DNA from: an uncultured Gemmatimonadota bacterium
GTDB taxonomy: Bacteria > Latescibacterota > UBA2968 > UBA8231
DNA length: 64,000 nt
NCBI GenBank assembly: GCA_903893785.1
Contig: CAITNQ010000424.1
Span: 1 to 64,000, forward strand
Direction of reading: 5' to 3'
Shown: in pieces, positions 25,078 through 34,577 of the stretch
Layout of the letters: every line of letters begins with the position of its first letter
Numbering within the stretch: position 1 is the stretch's first letter
Position numbers and translations under genes: made by a program
Notes under the pieces: generated by a model
Told to the model about the DNA's origin: nothing
Databases searched by the model: none
The model's input: only the letters and a program-made list of their open reading frames with translations

Positions 25078-26163
25078 TCACGACGCGGCCGGGGGCGGGG
25101 CCGCAGCGGCGCCCCCCTCGGTGTTGGCGGCGGCTTCCTCAGGCGGGGTCGCGGCAGGTTTCTCGGGGTCGATACCGGGCTCGTCGGGGCGCACCAGGCT
25201 GGTGAAGGCGTCGGCGCGCCCCATCTCCTGGCGCAGCTGCTCGCCGTACCGCAGGATCCGGCGGATGGCCGACCGCGGTTCCTCGTGGATGCCGAAGGCG
25301 CGCAACGCCGCCGGATCCAGGTGCGGCATGCGGACGCCGCCGCCGTCACCAATGCGCTCCTTGCGGGCCAGGAAATCAGCCAGGTGCACCAGCGAGGGCA
25401 GCTGGGCACCGCGCTCCAGACGGCCAGGAGCGTGGTGGAAGGCAATGGTATCGACGAGTTGGCGCGGCAGGTTCCACTTCTCGGCCAGCCAGCAGCCAAT
25501 CTCGGCATGGGTCACACCAAGGACGGCTTCCTCGGCTTTGCCGATGTACACGTTCTCCTCGCGGACCATGGCCATGACCCGCGCGAACTCGTCAGGGAAG
25601 TACTGACTCAGGATGAGCTTGCCAATATCGTGCAGGATGCCGGCCGCAAAGGCCTCGCCCTGCACTCGGTATCGCAGCCGGGCGCCCAGCAGTTGGGCCG
25701 CGACGCCGACCGCGATCGAGTGCTCCCAGAACCGCTGGCGGTCGAAGGACGTCTCGGGGCCGCCGCCGGCGAAGCGCTCGAGCACCGACACGCTGAGGCC
25801 TAGGCTCTTGACGGTCTCGAAACCCAGGACAACCACGGCATGGTTCACCGTGGCGATGGTGCGGGGGAACCCGTAGAAGGCCGAGTTGGCCAGCTTGAGG
25901 ATCTTGGCTGTCAGGGCCTGGTCAGTGGCGATCAGACGCGCCACGGCCCGCGCCGAGGTGCGCGGGTTGTCGATCAGGCCAATCATCTGGCTGACGACCG
26001 TTGGCAGGGTCGGCAGGCCGATAATGCTCTGGGTTACGCGTTTGAGGCGCTGTTGACGCACATCAGCCGCCGTGGGTCGGTCGGCCGCGGGCGCGGCCAC
26101 GGCGCGTGGGGCCGCGGCCCCGGTGGCCCCGGGGCGGGAGGGAATGGGGCCGGCAGGAGACAT
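25078..26163 (-). CDS. HDOD-domain signalling protein
   Basis: A 361-residue protein with an HDOD domain (about 40-240): LPTLPTVVSQMIGLIDNPRTSARAVARLIATDQALTAKILKLANSAFYG, NHAVVVLGFETVKSLGLS, and GILHDIGKLILSQYFP, in which the HD pair is kept. A disordered acidic, Ala/Pro-rich tail follows. HDOD proteins act as regulatory scaffolds in motility and chemotaxis. The ATG at 26163 sits one base after the stop of the small upstream gene (TGA-c-ATG), so translation is coupled; a longer frame to 26304 would overlap that gene. Confidence 0.85.
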   Translation of the reverse strand: MSPAGPIPSRPGATGAAAPRAVAAPAADRPTAADVRQQRLKRVTQSIIGLPTLPTVVSQMIGLIDNPRTSARAVARLIATDQALTAKILKLANSAFYGFPRTIATVNHAVVVLGFETVKSLGLSVSVLERFAGGGPETSFDRQRFWEHSIAVGVAAQLLGARLRYRVQGEAFAAGILHDIGKLILSQYFPDEFARVMAMVREENVYIGKAEEAVLGVTHAEIGCWLAEKWNLPRQLVDTIAFHHAPGRLERGAQLPSLVHLADFLARKERIGDGGGVRMPHLDPAALRAFGIHEEPRSAIRRILRYGEQLRQEMGRADAFTSLVRPDEPGIDPEKPAATPPEEAAANTEGGAAAAPPPAAS

Positions 26164-26164
26164 G

Positions 26165-26476
26165 TCAGGCAACGATATCGATGTGCGCCGGGCCAACCGA
26201 TGCCGGGGCGTCCGGCGGCCCGGGCTGGGGCTCGGTTTCGCGGTGCTGCCGGCCCTGCCGGTGCGCACCCCCGCCGCCCGCATCGTCGTGATGGAACTCG
26301 GCACGATCGCCGGCCTCGGCCGGCAATGACCGGCTCAGGTCAACGACCTGCTGCTGGGCCGCGGCCTGGGCGGCATGGCGGTGCGCCATTTCGGGGGCCG
26401 ACTGCTGGACGTGCTGGGCCCGGCCAGCCAGCGGCGCCTTGGACAGGTTGTCCTGCAGATCGATGGGTCTGACCAT
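26165..26476 (-). CDS. Small unknown protein of flagellar cluster
   Basis: A 103-residue hydrophilic protein not recognised by name. It starts MVRPIDLQDNLSKAPLAGRAQHVQQS, continues with an Ala/Gln-rich helical segment (APEMAHRHAAQAAAQQQVVDLSRS), and ends in a histidine- and glycine-rich tail (EFHHDDAGGGGAHRQG). It lies between fliA and the HDOD gene, coupled to the latter. The N-terminal pattern recurs, as far as I know, in small proteins of flagellar operons in several deep lineages; its role is open. Confidence 0.6.
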   Translation of the reverse strand: MVRPIDLQDNLSKAPLAGRAQHVQQSAPEMAHRHAAQAAAQQQVVDLSRSLPAEAGDRAEFHHDDAGGGGAHRQGRQHRETEPQPGPPDAPASVGPAHIDIVA

Positions 26477-26523
26477 CGGACTCGCCCCTGGCAGCGCCCG
26501 GGCGGCGGCATGGCGCCCGCCGG

Positions 26524-27345
26524 TCAGGCCATGAACCGCTTCCGCAGCTTCGCCCGCAGGCTGAGCACCGCCTTGGTGTGCAGCTGCGACACCCTGGATT
26601 CGGACAACTCGAGGACGAGCCCGATCTCCTTCAGGGTGAGTTCCTCATAGTAGTAAAGCGCGACCACGAGCCGTTCCTGGTCACCCAACTCGCCCAGCGA
26701 GTCGGCCAGCAGATCACGCATCTCCTCGCGTTCCAGGTTGGCCAGCGCGTTGGGCTGGTCGCGGGAACGCAGGGTATCGACGAGGGGCACCGGCTTGTCG
26801 TCGTCGTCGCCGTGCGTCATCTCGTCCAGCGACAACAGCGAAGCCGAGCTGACGTCGTCGATCATCTCGTAATACTCGTCCATTCCGACGCCCAGACCGG
26901 TTGCCAACTCGGTCTCGCTGGGGCTTCGCCCCAGTTCGCCTTCCAGACGCGAAATGGCCCGCTCGATCTCACGCGACCGGGCCCGCGTTGACCGCGGTAC
27001 CCAATCCATGCCACGGAGTTCGTCGAGGATGGCGCCGCGGATGCGCAGCGACGCATAGGTCTCGAACTTCACCCCCTTGGCCACGTCGAAGTTGTGGTAC
27101 GCCTCGATCAGCCCCACCACGCCGGCGTTGACCAAGTCGCTCAGTTCGACGGAACGCGGCAGGCCGATGGCCAGGCGGCCGGCGATATACTTGACCAGCG
27201 GCAGGTAGTCCACCAGCTGACTCTCGCGCTGCGCCTCGCCCACGACCTGCCCCTTGTGCTGGTCGTAACGCTGCGCCGCCTTCCTGGCCGTGGTCTTGTC
27301 GCCGGTCATCACGGTATCCGCTTGCGGTGCAGGAGAGCCCGTCAT
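26524..27345 (-). CDS. fliA: Flagellar sigma factor FliA (sigma-28)
   Basis: A 273-residue sigma-70-family factor of the FliA/WhiG group, which directs late flagellar genes such as flagellin. Region 2 reads LVDYLPLVKYIAGRLAIGLPRSVELSDLVNAGVVGLIEAYHNFD and KFETYASLRIRGAILDELRGMDWVPRS; region 3 ARSREIERAISRLEGELGRSPSETELA; region 4 ERLVVALYYYEELTLKEIGLVLELSESRVSQLHTKAVLSLR. ATG at 27345 is one base after the flhG stop (TGA-t-ATG); ATG at 27309 is an alternative. No flgM anti-sigma gene is visible in the window. Confidence 0.95.
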   Translation of the reverse strand: MTGSPAPQADTVMTGDKTTARKAAQRYDQHKGQVVGEAQRESQLVDYLPLVKYIAGRLAIGLPRSVELSDLVNAGVVGLIEAYHNFDVAKGVKFETYASLRIRGAILDELRGMDWVPRSTRARSREIERAISRLEGELGRSPSETELATGLGVGMDEYYEMIDDVSSASLLSLDEMTHGDDDDKPVPLVDTLRSRDQPNALANLEREEMRDLLADSLGELGDQERLVVALYYYEELTLKEIGLVLELSESRVSQLHTKAVLSLRAKLRKRFMA

Positions 27346-27346
27346 A

Positions 27347-28162
27347 TCAGGTGGAAGAAACCCAGGCCGCCTGGCGCTGCGCCAGGGCCCGAGCGAACAG
27401 GCCGCTGCCGATACCGTCGCCGCCGGCCGCCACCAGGCCCGAAGCCATCCGGGTGATGGCCACCGCCGCCGGCGGGGCCGGAACGCCGCACACCAGGGGT
27501 ACCTGGCGCTTGCTGGCCTCCCGGACATTCCGATCTAACGGAATAAAGCCGAGGTTGTCAATCTCCACGCCGAGGAAACGGCGCGCCAACTCGGCGAAAC
27601 GGCGGTGCAGCTCGGCAGCTTCGGCAGCCGAATCGGCCATGTTCACCAGCAGGCGCGGCTGCAGGCCGGCGGCGGCGCCGAGGAACACTTTCAGCGCCGC
27701 ATAGGCGTCGGCAATGGCCGTGGGCTCGGGGGTCACCACGAGTATCAGGTCGGCCGCGGCCGAAACGAAATCCACCGTTGCGGCGGGGATACCTGCGCCG
27801 GTGTCGACGATGACAAAGTCGAAACCGGATTCGAAGCCAGCCAGGGCCTCGACCGTGTCCGGCAGCACGTCGGTACGGAGCCAGTAGTCGGTCTGACCAT
27901 CGGCCGCCGACGCCAGCAGGCAGAGGCCTTCAGGTCCGGCGAACGCGGCTTCGTCCACGCCGCACTGACCACGCAGCAGGTCTTGAATGGTGTGGGGTGG
28001 GTCCACGCCAAGGAGCACGGCTGCCGCGCCCAGACCCAGGTCCGCATCCACCAGCAGGACCCGTTCGCCCAGACGTGCCATGGCCACCGCCAGGTTGACT
28101 GCGACGACGCTCTTGCCCACTCCCCCTTTGCCGCTGGAGACGGCCAGATACTTCACCCCCAT
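27347..28162 (-). CDS. flhG: MinD-like ATPase FlhG
   Basis: A 271-residue ParA/MinD-type ATPase that controls the number and position of flagella, normally by acting on FlhF. The deviant Walker A is SSGKGGVGKS at residues 9-18, followed by LLVDADLGLGAAAVLLG and FVIVDTGAGI. The start at 28162 follows the flhF stop by four bases, and the gene is next to flhF and fliA as usual. An extended C-terminus (ALAQRQAAWVSST) replaces the usual membrane-targeting helix, which I cannot identify with certainty. Confidence 0.93.
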   Translation of the reverse strand: MGVKYLAVSSGKGGVGKSVVAVNLAVAMARLGERVLLVDADLGLGAAAVLLGVDPPHTIQDLLRGQCGVDEAAFAGPEGLCLLASAADGQTDYWLRTDVLPDTVEALAGFESGFDFVIVDTGAGIPAATVDFVSAAADLILVVTPEPTAIADAYAALKVFLGAAAGLQPRLLVNMADSAAEAAELHRRFAELARRFLGVEIDNLGFIPLDRNVREASKRQVPLVCGVPAPPAAVAITRMASGLVAAGGDGIGSGLFARALAQRQAAWVSST

Positions 28163-28166
28163 GTGG

Positions 28167-29483
28167 TCACCGTTCCTTCGTGTCGGCGGCCGGCGCGCCA
28201 ATGGCCCGCGCCACCCAGGCAGCCAGATCACCGGCCTCGATCTGCCCGGGAACGCCGTTGCCGACGCCCAGATACGAAGTGGGCACCTGGCTGCGGATCG
28301 CGGCGCTGACCGCGGGCCCTGGCCTGAGCGTGTCGTCCATTTTGGTGAACAGCAGTCGACGCGTCGGGAAGACGGTCGCGGCCTCGATCTGGTCCAGCAT
28401 GTGCTCCAGGCTGCTGCCGCCGTCCAGCACCACCTGGACCTCTTCCACGCCCGCGGCGGTGAGGACCTGCACCTGCCGCTCGCGTTCACGCTGGTCCCGC
28501 GGGCCGCAGCCCGCCAAGTCGACCAGCACCAGGCGCACCTGCGGGTAGCGCGTCAGAACCTCGGCGATCTCGGCACCGTCATAGGCGGTCTCCAATGGCA
28601 CACCGATGATACGGGCGTAGGCGCGGGCCTGGTCCAGGGCACCCACGCGGCGGTCGTCGGCGGAGACCAGCAGGACCCGGCCGCCGCGCTTGAGGGCAAA
28701 GCCGGCAGCGATCTTGGCCGCGGCCGTGGTCTTGCCCGCCCCAGCGGCGCCGAAGAAGCCAACGACCTGGCGTCGTGTGGTCAGGCGCAGGTCCCGGCAT
28801 TCGGGCAGCTGCGCCGCCAGCAACGCCGCCGCGCGTTCGGCCACCACGTCCCGGTCCGACAGGGCCGTACCGTCCAGCTCGAGCAGCAGCGCTTGCACGG
28901 TCTGGTCCGCCAGGTCTGCGGCCAGTCCCAGGCTGCGCAGGCGCTCGTCCAGGCGGGCCAGCGCCTCTGGCAGGTCCACCCCGCCACCCCGGCGGCGCTC
29001 CAGACGGGCCACGGCCTCGTTGAGGTGTCGCAGGCCGCGCGCCAGCTGCTGCAGTTCCACGCCGCCCGTGGGTGCCGGTGCCAGTGGCGCTGGCGATGAG
29101 GGGCGACGCAGCGCTGCCGGCAGTGCCGGTGGGGTGCCGTCCGGGTCAGGAACCGCTGGCGCCGGGGCGGCTGGCGGCGCGGCCGGTGCCACCCCGCCCG
29201 AACCCGCGCGCGCTGACGGGATCGGCGCATACTGCCGTGCCGCCCACGGGGCGGCACGCGCCCCTGCGGGCTCGGCCGGCGGCGGCACGGCCGTGCCCCC
29301 CCCGGTGGGCGCCGTCTCGTCAAAGGCAGCCGTCACCTCGACCCGAGGCTCCTCCTGGGGACCGAAGCGGTTGTTGCGCCTGACCTGCCGCGTGTTCAGG
29401 ATGACGGCGTGGTCGCCGAGGTCATCACGAACCTGCTGCAGGGCTTCCGGCATACTCCGGGCTACGTACTTCCTGATCTTCAT
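28167..29483 (-). CDS. flhF: SRP-family GTPase FlhF
   Basis: A 438-residue FlhF, the GTPase that places flagella at the right pole or site. N-terminal MKIRKYVARSMPEALQQVRDDLG is the family start; a Pro/Ala-rich linker spans about 60-140; then the NG domain with G1 GAAGAGKTT (245-253), G2 region SADDRRVGALDQARAYARIIGVPL, G3 DLAGCGPRD (322-330) and G4 TKMDD. G3 deviates from the usual DTAGRS-type sequence: Thr is Leu and Arg is Cys. The start codon lies 59 bases inside flhA, out of frame. Confidence 0.94.
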   Translation of the reverse strand: MKIRKYVARSMPEALQQVRDDLGDHAVILNTRQVRRNNRFGPQEEPRVEVTAAFDETAPTGGGTAVPPPAEPAGARAAPWAARQYAPIPSARAGSGGVAPAAPPAAPAPAVPDPDGTPPALPAALRRPSSPAPLAPAPTGGVELQQLARGLRHLNEAVARLERRRGGGVDLPEALARLDERLRSLGLAADLADQTVQALLLELDGTALSDRDVVAERAAALLAAQLPECRDLRLTTRRQVVGFFGAAGAGKTTAAAKIAAGFALKRGGRVLLVSADDRRVGALDQARAYARIIGVPLETAYDGAEIAEVLTRYPQVRLVLVDLAGCGPRDQRERERQVQVLTAAGVEEVQVVLDGGSSLEHMLDQIEAATVFPTRRLLFTKMDDTLRPGPAVSAAIRSQVPTSYLGVGNGVPGQIEAGDLAAWVARAIGAPAADTKER

Positions 29484-31551
29484 GGCTTAGCGTCAGGCTT
29501 CCGACCGAAGAGACCTCCACGTCCGGCGCTATCTCGTTATAGGACAGGACGTACAGGCTGGGGAAATTGGCGGCGGTCAACTTGCGGAACGCCAGGCGGA
29601 GGTGCGGCGCAGTCAGCACCACCGGCTGCTGGCCCGCCCCGATCATCTGGTCAACCAGGGACGTCAGACGGGCAAAGAGTTCGCTGGCCAGATCCGGTGC
29701 CAGGGCCACGGTGATGCCGCCCGGGGTCGCCTGAACGGCTTCCCGGATGAGCTCTTCCGCCTCGCCGTCCAGGGTCAGGACGGCCAATTCACGCTCCGGC
29801 GTATCCTTGAGCAGCGAGTTGCATATCTGCCGACGCAGCGACGTGCGCACGTATTCGCCCAGGATTTCGGCGTCGCTCACCTCGGCGTAGTCGGCCAGGA
29901 TCTCCAGAATGGTGCGCAGATCACGGATCGGCACCCGCTCGGACAGCAGGCTCTGCAGCACGCGTTGCAGCCGCCCCAACGGCACTACCGTAGGTACCAG
30001 TTCCTCGACCACCTTGGGGTAGACTTTCTTGAGCTCGTCGAGCAGGTGCTGCGTTTCCTGGCGACCGAGCAGTTCCCTGGCGTGAGTATGGATGACCTCG
30101 GTCAGATGGGTTGCGATAACCGCCACGGGCTCGACGACATTGTACCCGAGCAACTCGGCCTTCTCGCGCAGGCCCGGCGCAATCCAGCGGGCGGCCAGCC
30201 CGAACACCGGATCGACCACCGGCGTGCCCTCGACCGGTCCCTCGGCAAACCCCGGATTGATGGCCAGCAGCTGGCGGGGCTGCAGTTCGCCCCGGGCCAC
30301 GGTATTACCCTTCACCCGGATCTGGTAGTCGGCAGGCTTCAGGTCGGTGCTGTCACGCACGCGCACTGGCGGTGCAATGAAACCCATCTCCATGGCAGCG
30401 ACTTTGCGGATCTGCACGATCCGCTCGATCAGGTCACCGCCCTGACGCGCGTCCACCAGAGGCACCAGTTGGTAACCCACCTGCACCTCGAGCGGATCCA
30501 CGCGCAGGTAGTCCTCGGGCCGCTCCTCGGGTTTGGTCTCCACTTCCTGAGTGGCGCGGACGGCCGCCGCTTCCTCCCGATGCCGGCGTCGCACCAGACT
30601 CGCCGACGCAATGAGCAGGCCGCCGATGATCAGGAAAGGCCAGGCAGGCAGCCCGGGAACCAGAGCCAGGGCCAGCAGCATGGCGCCGGCGATGGCGCCG
30701 GCCTGGGGCCGCCCGGTAAGCTGGCGGCTGATGTCACGCCCGAGGTTGCCGTCCGTGGTCGCCCGGGTGACAATGATACCCGCGGCCGTAGAGGTGATCA
30801 GGGCCGGGATCTGCGTCACCAGGCCGTCGCCGACGGTCAGCAGGGTGTAGGTCTTCAGCGACTGGGCCAGATCCATGCCGTGCTGCAGCACGCCGATGGC
30901 GAAACCACCGATGATGTTGATCAGCGTGATGAGGATGCCCGCCACGGCATCGCCCCGAACGAACTTGCTGGCGCCGTCCATGGCTCCGTAGAAGTCCGCC
31001 TCGCGGGAGATGTCTTCGCGTCGTCGCCGCGCCGTTTTCTCGTCAATCAGACCGGCGTTCAGATCGGCGTCGATGGCCATCTGCTTGCCGGGCATGGCGT
31101 CCAGGGTGAACCGGGCCGCGACCTCGGCCACCCGCCCCGAACCCTTGGTGATGACGACAAAGTTGATGATGATGACAATGGCGAAGATGATGAAACCCAG
31201 CACGTAGTTGCCGCGCACCACCACGCTGCCGAAGGCGGCGATCAGGCGGCCCGCGTCCGCGTCGCTGAGGATCAGGCGGGTCGACGCCACGTTGAGCGAC
31301 AGGCGGAACAGCGTCAGCACGAGCAGCAGCCCGGGGAAAACGGACAGCTCAAGCGGGGCGGTGATGTAGATCGTCAGCATCAGCACCAGCAGGGCCAGGC
31401 TGATGTTAAGGGCAATGAAGAAGTCCATCAGGTACGTGGGCAGTGGCACGATCATCACGCCGAGGATCGTGACCACGCCCACGGCGATCAGGACGTCGGT
31501 ATGCCCGGCCAGCTTACTGAGGAACTTGCGCAAGGCTCCCTGCTCTCTCAC
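29425..31551 (-). CDS. flhA: Flagellar export gate protein FlhA
   Basis: A 708-residue FlhA, the nonameric export-gate component of the flagellar type III apparatus. Eight hydrophobic segments lie in the first 330 residues, with the conserved cytoplasmic FHIPEP-type loop reading GSGRVAEVAARFTLDAMPGKQMAIDADLNAGLIDEKTARRRR. The C-terminal cytoplasmic domain contains EIAPDVEVSSVGSL. The start is GTG at 31551. A tail of about 20 residues beyond the usual end overlaps the start of flhF by 59 bases. Confidence 0.97.
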   Translation of the reverse strand: MREQGALRKFLSKLAGHTDVLIAVGVVTILGVMIVPLPTYLMDFFIALNISLALLVLMLTIYITAPLELSVFPGLLLVLTLFRLSLNVASTRLILSDADAGRLIAAFGSVVVRGNYVLGFIIFAIVIIINFVVITKGSGRVAEVAARFTLDAMPGKQMAIDADLNAGLIDEKTARRRREDISREADFYGAMDGASKFVRGDAVAGILITLINIIGGFAIGVLQHGMDLAQSLKTYTLLTVGDGLVTQIPALITSTAAGIIVTRATTDGNLGRDISRQLTGRPQAGAIAGAMLLALALVPGLPAWPFLIIGGLLIASASLVRRRHREEAAAVRATQEVETKPEERPEDYLRVDPLEVQVGYQLVPLVDARQGGDLIERIVQIRKVAAMEMGFIAPPVRVRDSTDLKPADYQIRVKGNTVARGELQPRQLLAINPGFAEGPVEGTPVVDPVFGLAARWIAPGLREKAELLGYNVVEPVAVIATHLTEVIHTHARELLGRQETQHLLDELKKVYPKVVEELVPTVVPLGRLQRVLQSLLSERVPIRDLRTILEILADYAEVSDAEILGEYVRTSLRRQICNSLLKDTPERELAVLTLDGEAEELIREAVQATPGGITVALAPDLASELFARLTSLVDQMIGAGQQPVVLTAPHLRLAFRKLTAANFPSLYVLSYNEIAPDVEVSSVGSLTLSHEDQEVRSPEYAGSPAAGS

Positions 31552-31597
31552 CCCTGCTTAGCCCATGCCCGTCGGCAGCATGGGCGATGGCACTGGT

Positions 31598-32662
31598 TCA
31601 GCCGCGATGGCGCAGACGGAACACGAAGGCCAGCACCTCGGCCACGGCTTTGAACAATGTCTCGGGAATCTCGTCGCCCAGGCGCACTGCCCGGTACAGG
31701 GCCTGTGCCAGGGGTTTGTTCTCCACTAACGGCACGCCCGCCTGGCGCGCCACCTCCTTGATGCGTTCGGCCACCAACCGTTGCCCCTTGGCCACCACCC
31801 GCGGCGCCGCCATGCTGTCCGGATCGTAGCGCAGGGCGATGGCTAGGTGCGTCGGGTTGGTGACCACCACGTCGGCGGTGCGCACGTCCGCCATCATGCG
31901 CTTGCGCGACATCTCGCGCTGGACCGAGCGAATGCGGGCCCGGATCGCCGGGTCGCCTTCCTGCTGCTTGAGTTCCTCTTTGATCTCCTGATGGGTCATG
32001 CGCAGGCTGCGCTCATAATCCCATCGTTGATAGGCGTAATCCAGCACCGCCAGGACCAGCAGCAGGCCGACGATGCGGTAGCCCAGTTTGAGCGTCGCCG
32101 CGCCGCAGTGGGCCAGGATCTGCCCGGGTGCCATGTCAAGGTAGGTGACGAAGTTGCCCAGTTCGCCGCGGATGGTCACGTAGGTCAACCAGGCGACGGC
32201 GGCAATCTTCAGCAGGCCTTTGGCGAGCTCGACCAGCCCACGGCCGGACAGCAACCGCTGCGCCCCGGCCAGTGGGTCGATGCGGCTGAACTTGGGCATC
32301 AGCGGGTCGCCGGCCACTACCACGCCCACCTGCGCATACTCGATCGCCAAGGCAGCCGCCGTCAGCAGCGCGATGATGGGCGCCGCAATCAGCGCCGCTC
32401 GCCCACCCCAGGTCAGCACCAGCGTGCGCACACCGACCGCGTCCAGTTCCTGCAGCAGGCCGTTGCTGAACATGTCCGTGGTGAACCCGGCCAGGTGGCG
32501 CACCATGGTGCCCCCCAACGCCGACAGCGAGAGCAGCCCGACGGCGAGAATGGCCACCGAGGTAAGCTCGTTGCTGTGCGCGACCTGCCCTTTGCGCCGC
32601 GCCTCTTCGCGCCGCCGCGGGGTCGCCTGCTCGGTCTTTTCCTGGAACGATTCTTCGGCCAT
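31598..32662 (-). CDS. flhB: Flagellar export switch protein FlhB
   Basis: A 354-residue FlhB, which switches substrate specificity from rod/hook to filament proteins. It begins with the typical basic segment EKTEQATPRRREEARRKGQVA, has four membrane helices, and carries the autocleavage site NPTH at 269-272 followed by LAIALRYD. Placed between fliR and flhA as in the classical order. Confidence 0.97.
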   Translation of the reverse strand: MAEESFQEKTEQATPRRREEARRKGQVAHSNELTSVAILAVGLLSLSALGGTMVRHLAGFTTDMFSNGLLQELDAVGVRTLVLTWGGRAALIAAPIIALLTAAALAIEYAQVGVVVAGDPLMPKFSRIDPLAGAQRLLSGRGLVELAKGLLKIAAVAWLTYVTIRGELGNFVTYLDMAPGQILAHCGAATLKLGYRIVGLLLVLAVLDYAYQRWDYERSLRMTHQEIKEELKQQEGDPAIRARIRSVQREMSRKRMMADVRTADVVVTNPTHLAIALRYDPDSMAAPRVVAKGQRLVAERIKEVARQAGVPLVENKPLAQALYRAVRLGDEIPETLFKAVAEVLAFVFRLRHRG

Positions 32663-32672
32663 GGGATCGCCT

Positions 32673-33443
32673 TCAGGCGAACAGAGCCACCAGGGTCATG
32701 AAGTTGCGCTCGAGATCCGTCCACAACTGCCGCAGCAGCACCTGGAAGAGCGGCATGGACGCCAGCAGCACCACGAGTCCGGCCGCGACCTGGACCGGGA
32801 AGCCGACCATGAAGACGTTCATCTGCGGCACGGTGCGAGCCAGCACCCCAAGGGCAACGGTGATCAGCAGCAGCGTCACCAGCACCGGGGCGCTGATCTT
32901 GACGGCGATGACGAAGACCTGTCCAGACAGGGCCAGCAGTTCGGCCATCATCGGCGGTCGCAGGTGCACCGCGCCCAAGGGCACGATATCGAAGCTGGCA
33001 CACAGACCGCGGAGAATGAGGTGATGCCCGTCGGTGACCAGGACGGTCAGAATGGCGAGGGTATTGAGGAACTGACCGATTAGCGACACCTCTTCCTGCG
33101 ACTGCGGGTCGATCACGTTGATGATCCCGAAGCCCATCTCAAGACCCGCGAGCTGGCCGGCAAACTGGACGCCGACGAAGAGCAGCAGCACGGCAAAGCC
33201 CAGAGCCAGCCCCATGATCACCTCGCGCACCATCATCAGCGCGTACGGCAGCAGCGAAGGCGGCACCACCGGACCACGGGCCGCCAACAAGGGCAGCAGC
33301 ACGAAAGAGATCATCGCTGCCAGGCCGATCTTGGCGCGCCCCAGCAGCAGGCGGTGACCGAAGATGGGCGCCACGATGAGCAGCGCGCTCACCCGCAGCA
33401 GGATGAGCAGGAAGATGTGGAACTGGTCGAGCCAGTAAGCCAC
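32673..33443 (-). CDS. fliR: Flagellar export protein FliR
   Basis: A 256-residue FliR, with about six membrane helices, part of the FliPQR export pore. Family stretches include FHIFLLILLRVSALLIVAPIFG, VREVIMGLALGFAVLLLFVGVQFAGQLAGLEMGFG and VDPQSQ-like INVIDPQSQEEVSLIGQF. GTG start at 33443; ends 11 bases before flhB. Confidence 0.96.
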   Translation of the reverse strand: MAYWLDQFHIFLLILLRVSALLIVAPIFGHRLLLGRAKIGLAAMISFVLLPLLAARGPVVPPSLLPYALMMVREVIMGLALGFAVLLLFVGVQFAGQLAGLEMGFGIINVIDPQSQEEVSLIGQFLNTLAILTVLVTDGHHLILRGLCASFDIVPLGAVHLRPPMMAELLALSGQVFVIAVKISAPVLVTLLLITVALGVLARTVPQMNVFMVGFPVQVAAGLVVLLASMPLFQVLLRQLWTDLERNFMTLVALFA

Positions 33444-33461
33444 CGTCAGTCCTCGCGCCGA

Positions 33462-33731
33462 TCAGCCGGTGAGGGTCGGAATGGAGCTGATCAGGCCGAC
33501 GGTGAAGTCGACCATCTTGCGGATGGTCCAGGGCAGCATGACCACCAGCACCACGGTCACGGCGAGCACCTTGGGGATGAACGTCAGGGTCATCTCGTGG
33601 ATTTGGGTTACCGCCTGAACGATGGAGACGGCAAGGCCCACCAGCAGGGCCACCAGCAGCGCCGGACCGGCTACCAGCAGCACCAGCAGCACCGTGTCAT
33701 GGCTGAGTTTGAGCACGTACTCGGGCGTCAT
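33462..33731 (-). CDS. fliQ: Flagellar export protein FliQ
   Basis: An 89-residue FliQ with two membrane helices (VLLVLLVAGPALLVALLVGLAVSIVQAVTQIHEMTLTFIPK and VVLVVMLPWTIRKMVDF). ATG at 33731 with GAGGG upstream is chosen; the longer frame adds nine residues of unlikely sequence. Lies between fliP and fliR. Confidence 0.95.
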   Translation of the reverse strand: MTPEYVLKLSHDTVLLVLLVAGPALLVALLVGLAVSIVQAVTQIHEMTLTFIPKVLAVTVVLVVMLPWTIRKMVDFTVGLISSIPTLTG

Positions 33732-33791
33732 GGTCCCTCGTTGGGTGGAAACGGACAACGGCGGGCCGCCGCTGCAGGTGCCGGCCCCAGA

Positions 33792-34577
33792 TCAATGGAA
33801 ACTCTTGACCAGTGATTGGACGATCAGATTCCAGCCGTCGACCAACACGAAGAGCAGCAGCTTGAAGGGCAGCGACACCATCACCGGCGGCAGCATCATC
33901 ATCCCCATGGACAGCAGGATGCTGGACACCACCAGGTCGATGACCAAGAACGGGATGAACAGGATGAAGCCGATCTGGAAGGCGGTGCGGAGCTCGCTGA
34001 TGATGAACGCGGGAATGACACAGGAGTTGGGGATGTCATCGACCGTGCGGGGTTGGTGCATCTTGGCCAACCGCACGAACAGCGCCAGGTCTTTCTCGCG
34101 GGTCTGCTTGAGCATGAACTCGCGCAGGGGCTGCATGCCGCGGTCCATGGCCTCGCGGTACGGGATGCGGTCGGCCATCAATGGCTGCAGAGCCTCGTTG
34201 TTGACCCGGTCCCACACTGGCGCCATGACGAAGAAGGTGAGGAAGAGCGACAACCCCACCAACAACTGGTTGGGAGGCATCTGCTGGGTGCCGATGGCCG
34301 TGCGCAGGAAGGACAACACGACCACGATCCGGGTGAACGAGGTCATCATGATCAGGATCGACGGCGCCAGCGACAGCACCGTGAGCAGGAAAATCAGCTG
34401 CAGCGACACCGCGGCATCGCCACCGCGCTTGGCGTCGTCCACCTGCAGGCTCAGGCGCGGCAGGCCCTGCGCCCCGACGGCCACGGCGGCCACCAGCAGC
34501 ACCAGCAGGGCCAGCAGTACGGCCAGACCCCAACGGCGGCGGGGCAGCGCCCGCATTGCCTTCATCCCGGACTTCAT
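33792..34577 (-). CDS. fliP: Flagellar export protein FliP
   Basis: A 261-residue FliP: a signal-like N-terminal helix, then the conserved [26 protein letters not shown], a long periplasmic part with [20 protein letters not shown] sequence, and C-terminal helices ([44 protein letters not shown]). Its ATG overlaps the fliO stop (ATGA). Forms the export pore with FliQ and FliR. Confidence 0.97.
   Translation of the reverse strand: MKSGMKAMRALPRRRWGLAVLLALLVLLVAAVAVGAQGLPRLSLQVDDAKRGGDAAVSLQLIFLLTVLSLAPSILIMMTSFTRIVVVLSFLRTAIGTQQMPPNQLLVGLSLFLTFFVMAPVWDRVNNEALQPLMADRIPYREAMDRGMQPLREFMLKQTREKDLALFVRLAKMHQPRTVDDIPNSCVIPAFIISELRTAFQIGFILFIPFLVIDLVVSSILLSMGMMMLPPVMVSLPFKLLLFVLVDGWNLIVQSLVKSFH

Noticed and set aside
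29602..31653. 683-codon plus-strand open frame opposite flhA
   Set aside because: Antisense to a clear FlhA; composition rich in Gln, His, Arg and Gly with no domain.
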